64,000 bases of DNA from Parvibaculum sp041688015 (lineage in GTDB: Bacteria > Pseudomonadota > Alphaproteobacteria > Parvibaculales > Parvibaculaceae): NCBI GenBank assembly GCA_041688015.1, contig JBDNIY010000012.1, positions 310,001 to 374,000 of the forward strand. The letters run 5' to 3'. A program made the translations under genes and the position numbers. The notes under the pieces were generated by a model. That model worked only from the letters and a program-made list of their open reading frames with translations. It was not told the origin of the DNA and made no database searches. Below are positions 62,830 to 64,000 of the stretch, piece by piece (position 1 is the first letter of the stretch; each line of letters opens with the position of its first letter).

Positions 62830-64000
62830 TCAGCTATTCAATTTTTCGACGGTTTTTGTTGTGCTAAACCCCGGTACGAGTTCAATGATGTCCACACGAC
62901 CGCCATAGGATTGCACGAAATCCGCACCGACAATTGTCTCAACCGTATAGTCCCCACCCTTGATGAGTACACCTGGACGCAGCATCTCGATCAATTCAAG
63001 TGGCGTATCATCCTCAAACAACACCACAAGATCGACATTGGACAGCGAGGCCAAAACCGTGGCGCGCGCAACATCGGGTTGAATGGGGCGCGTCGGCCCC
63101 TTGAGGCGCGCCACCGAGGCATCACTGTTAAGCCCCACGACCAGCCGATCACAGCGCTCACGTGCCTGCGCCAGAAGTGCGACATGGCCGGGATGCAGAA
63201 GGTCAAAACATCCGTTGGTAAAACCGACCTGCAGCCCCTTCCGTCGCCAACCTTCAACGATGTCTTGCGCCGCATGCTGAATGGCGATCTTGCTGTCGAG
63301 CGACGTAAGTTTTCGATCGCGCAACTTGGCGCTTAGTTCATCACGATAGACGACCGCCGTTCCAACCTTGCTGACCACTAGGCCCGCCGCAACATTGGCT
63401 AGTCCGGCAGCGTCAATCAATGGCAAGCCAACGGCAATTGCGGCAGCAAGAACAGAAACCACAGTGTCCCCCGCACCCGACACATCAAACACCTCCCGCG
63501 TCTCGGCGGAGAGATGCGTGACGGTACCATCATCCGAGACGACGCTCATGCCGTCCTGACTGCGCGTCACCAGAACCGATGCGATGTTGAATTGTTCAAT
63601 AAGGCTACGTGCGCCATCAACAATCGCTGCATCGTCATCAAGGGCCTGCCCCGTTGCTTCAGCCAGTTCACGCTTGTTGGGCGTAATCACGCTCGCGCCG
63701 CCATATTGGAAATAGTTACGGCCTTTGGGGTCAACAATCACCGGAATATCCAGATCCCGCGCTTCTTCAATCGCGACACGGCAAATCTCAGGTGTCAGGA
63801 CACCCTTGCCATAGTCCGATAAAATCAGCGCTCGCACGCTTGGCAGCAAAGAACGAATATGTCGCAAAACCTCTTCTTGCTGCGCCAACATCAAAGGTGC
63901 CTCGGTCTCTTGATCGGCTCGAAGCATCTGCTGGTTCATGCCGACATAACGCGTCTTGACCGTCGAGCGGCGGTCCTTGTCGCAAACCAGCCGTACCTCG
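62830..64000 (-). CDS. hldE: Bifunctional heptose-7-phosphate kinase / heptose-1-phosphate adenylyltransferase (HldE), N-terminus beyond window
   Basis: The frame is open past base 64000 (visible N-terminal end reads LVCDKDRRSTVKTRYVGMNQQMLRADQE, as in HldE), so the first ~90-110 codons are missing. The PfkB-type kinase part shows LILSDYGKGVLTPE, PNKRELAEATG and DVSGAGDTVVSVLAA (catalytic Asp); the C-terminal nucleotidyltransferase starts at VGFTNGCFDLLHPGHV. The protein makes ADP-heptose precursors for the LPS core in the cytoplasm. Its stop lies six bases before the galT start. Confidence 0.93.
   Translation of the reverse strand, partial: EVRLVCDKDRRSTVKTRYVGMNQQMLRADQETEAPLMLAQQEEVLRHIRSLLPSVRALILSDYGKGVLTPEICRVAIEEARDLDIPVIVDPKGRNYFQYGGASVITPNKRELAEATGQALDDDAAIVDGARSLIEQFNIASVLVTRSQDGMSVVSDDGTVTHLSAETREVFDVSGAGDTVVSVLAAAIAVGLPLIDAAGLANVAAGLVVSKVGTAVVYRDELSAKLRDRKLTSLDSKIAIQHAAQDIVEGWRRKGLQVGFTNGCFDLLHPGHVALLAQARERCDRLVVGLNSDASVARLKGPTRPIQPDVARATVLASLSNVDLVVLFEDDTPLELIEMLRPGVLIKGGDYTVETIVGADFVQSYGGRVDIIELVPGFSTTKTVEKLNS

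Overview
The window reads as chromosomal DNA of an alphaproteobacterium, most likely a member of the Hyphomicrobiales (Rhizobiales). The grounds are a suhB/mmgR (alpha-r8) type small RNA, a PlcP/Agt-like lipid-remodelling pair with a candidate Pho box, PepSY-like secreted proteins, a Coq4-family protein, a CoxD/CoxE-like AAA/VWA pair, HldE (heptose LPS) and NADPH-type GltBD. Genus cannot be fixed by eye. No rRNA, tRNA, CRISPR array or insertion sequence was seen. Most of it looks like ordinary core chromosome with a few accessory patches.

Layout. 1-5 kb: end of an N-formylglutamate amidohydrolase, a minus-strand sRNA, a secreted lytic transglycosylase, then a lipid locus (diacylglycerol-kinase-like gene divergent from a PlcP-like metallophosphoesterase and a GT4 glycosyltransferase). 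5-13 kb: TypA/BipA, an amidohydrolase, HisN-like phosphatase, alpha/beta hydrolase plus SCP2 protein, and a divergent acyl-CoA carboxyltransferase plus a Rieske protein with unusual domain order. 13-14 kb: two small secreted PepSY-like genes, one carrying a one-base frameshift. 14-19 kb: a complete livKHMGF-type ABC transporter operon on the minus strand. 19-28 kb: Hsp20, a Pat-type acyl-CoA ligase/GNAT fusion, a hybrid histidine kinase with a convergent Hpt protein, threonine aldolase and a VOC protein.

28-35 kb: gltB-gltD, then a near-perfect inverted repeat ahead of a Coq4-family gene. 36-38.5 kb: a second hybrid histidine kinase. 38.5-48.4 kb, all minus strand: a MoxR AAA ATPase and CoxE-like VWA protein, two SGNH-type hydrolases, a large autotransporter, an MBOAT acyltransferase and a small membrane protein; together these suggest envelope polymer O-acylation and surface display. 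48.5-51.4 kb: a FadJ-like multifunctional beta-oxidation protein and a GST.

51.4-54.3 kb is the most accessory-looking part: a 766-residue phage-fibre-like protein with no other phage gene nearby, and a 55-codon secreted mini-protein with a strong ribosome binding site. 54.3-64 kb: an MltB-like lipoprotein, then a galactoside utilisation cluster (GH42 beta-galactosidase, divergent GH4 alpha-galactosidase, galK, galT) interrupted by the remains of an MHYT-domain sensor kinase with two nonsense codons and two frameshifts, and finally HldE running off the right edge.

The observations most worth following are the Pho-box lipid-remodelling locus, the orphan phage-fibre-like gene, the inverted repeat before the Coq4-family gene, the reversed Rieske architecture, the decayed kinase and the MBOAT/SGNH/autotransporter block. 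All calls come from reading the sequence and recalled family knowledge; no search was run.
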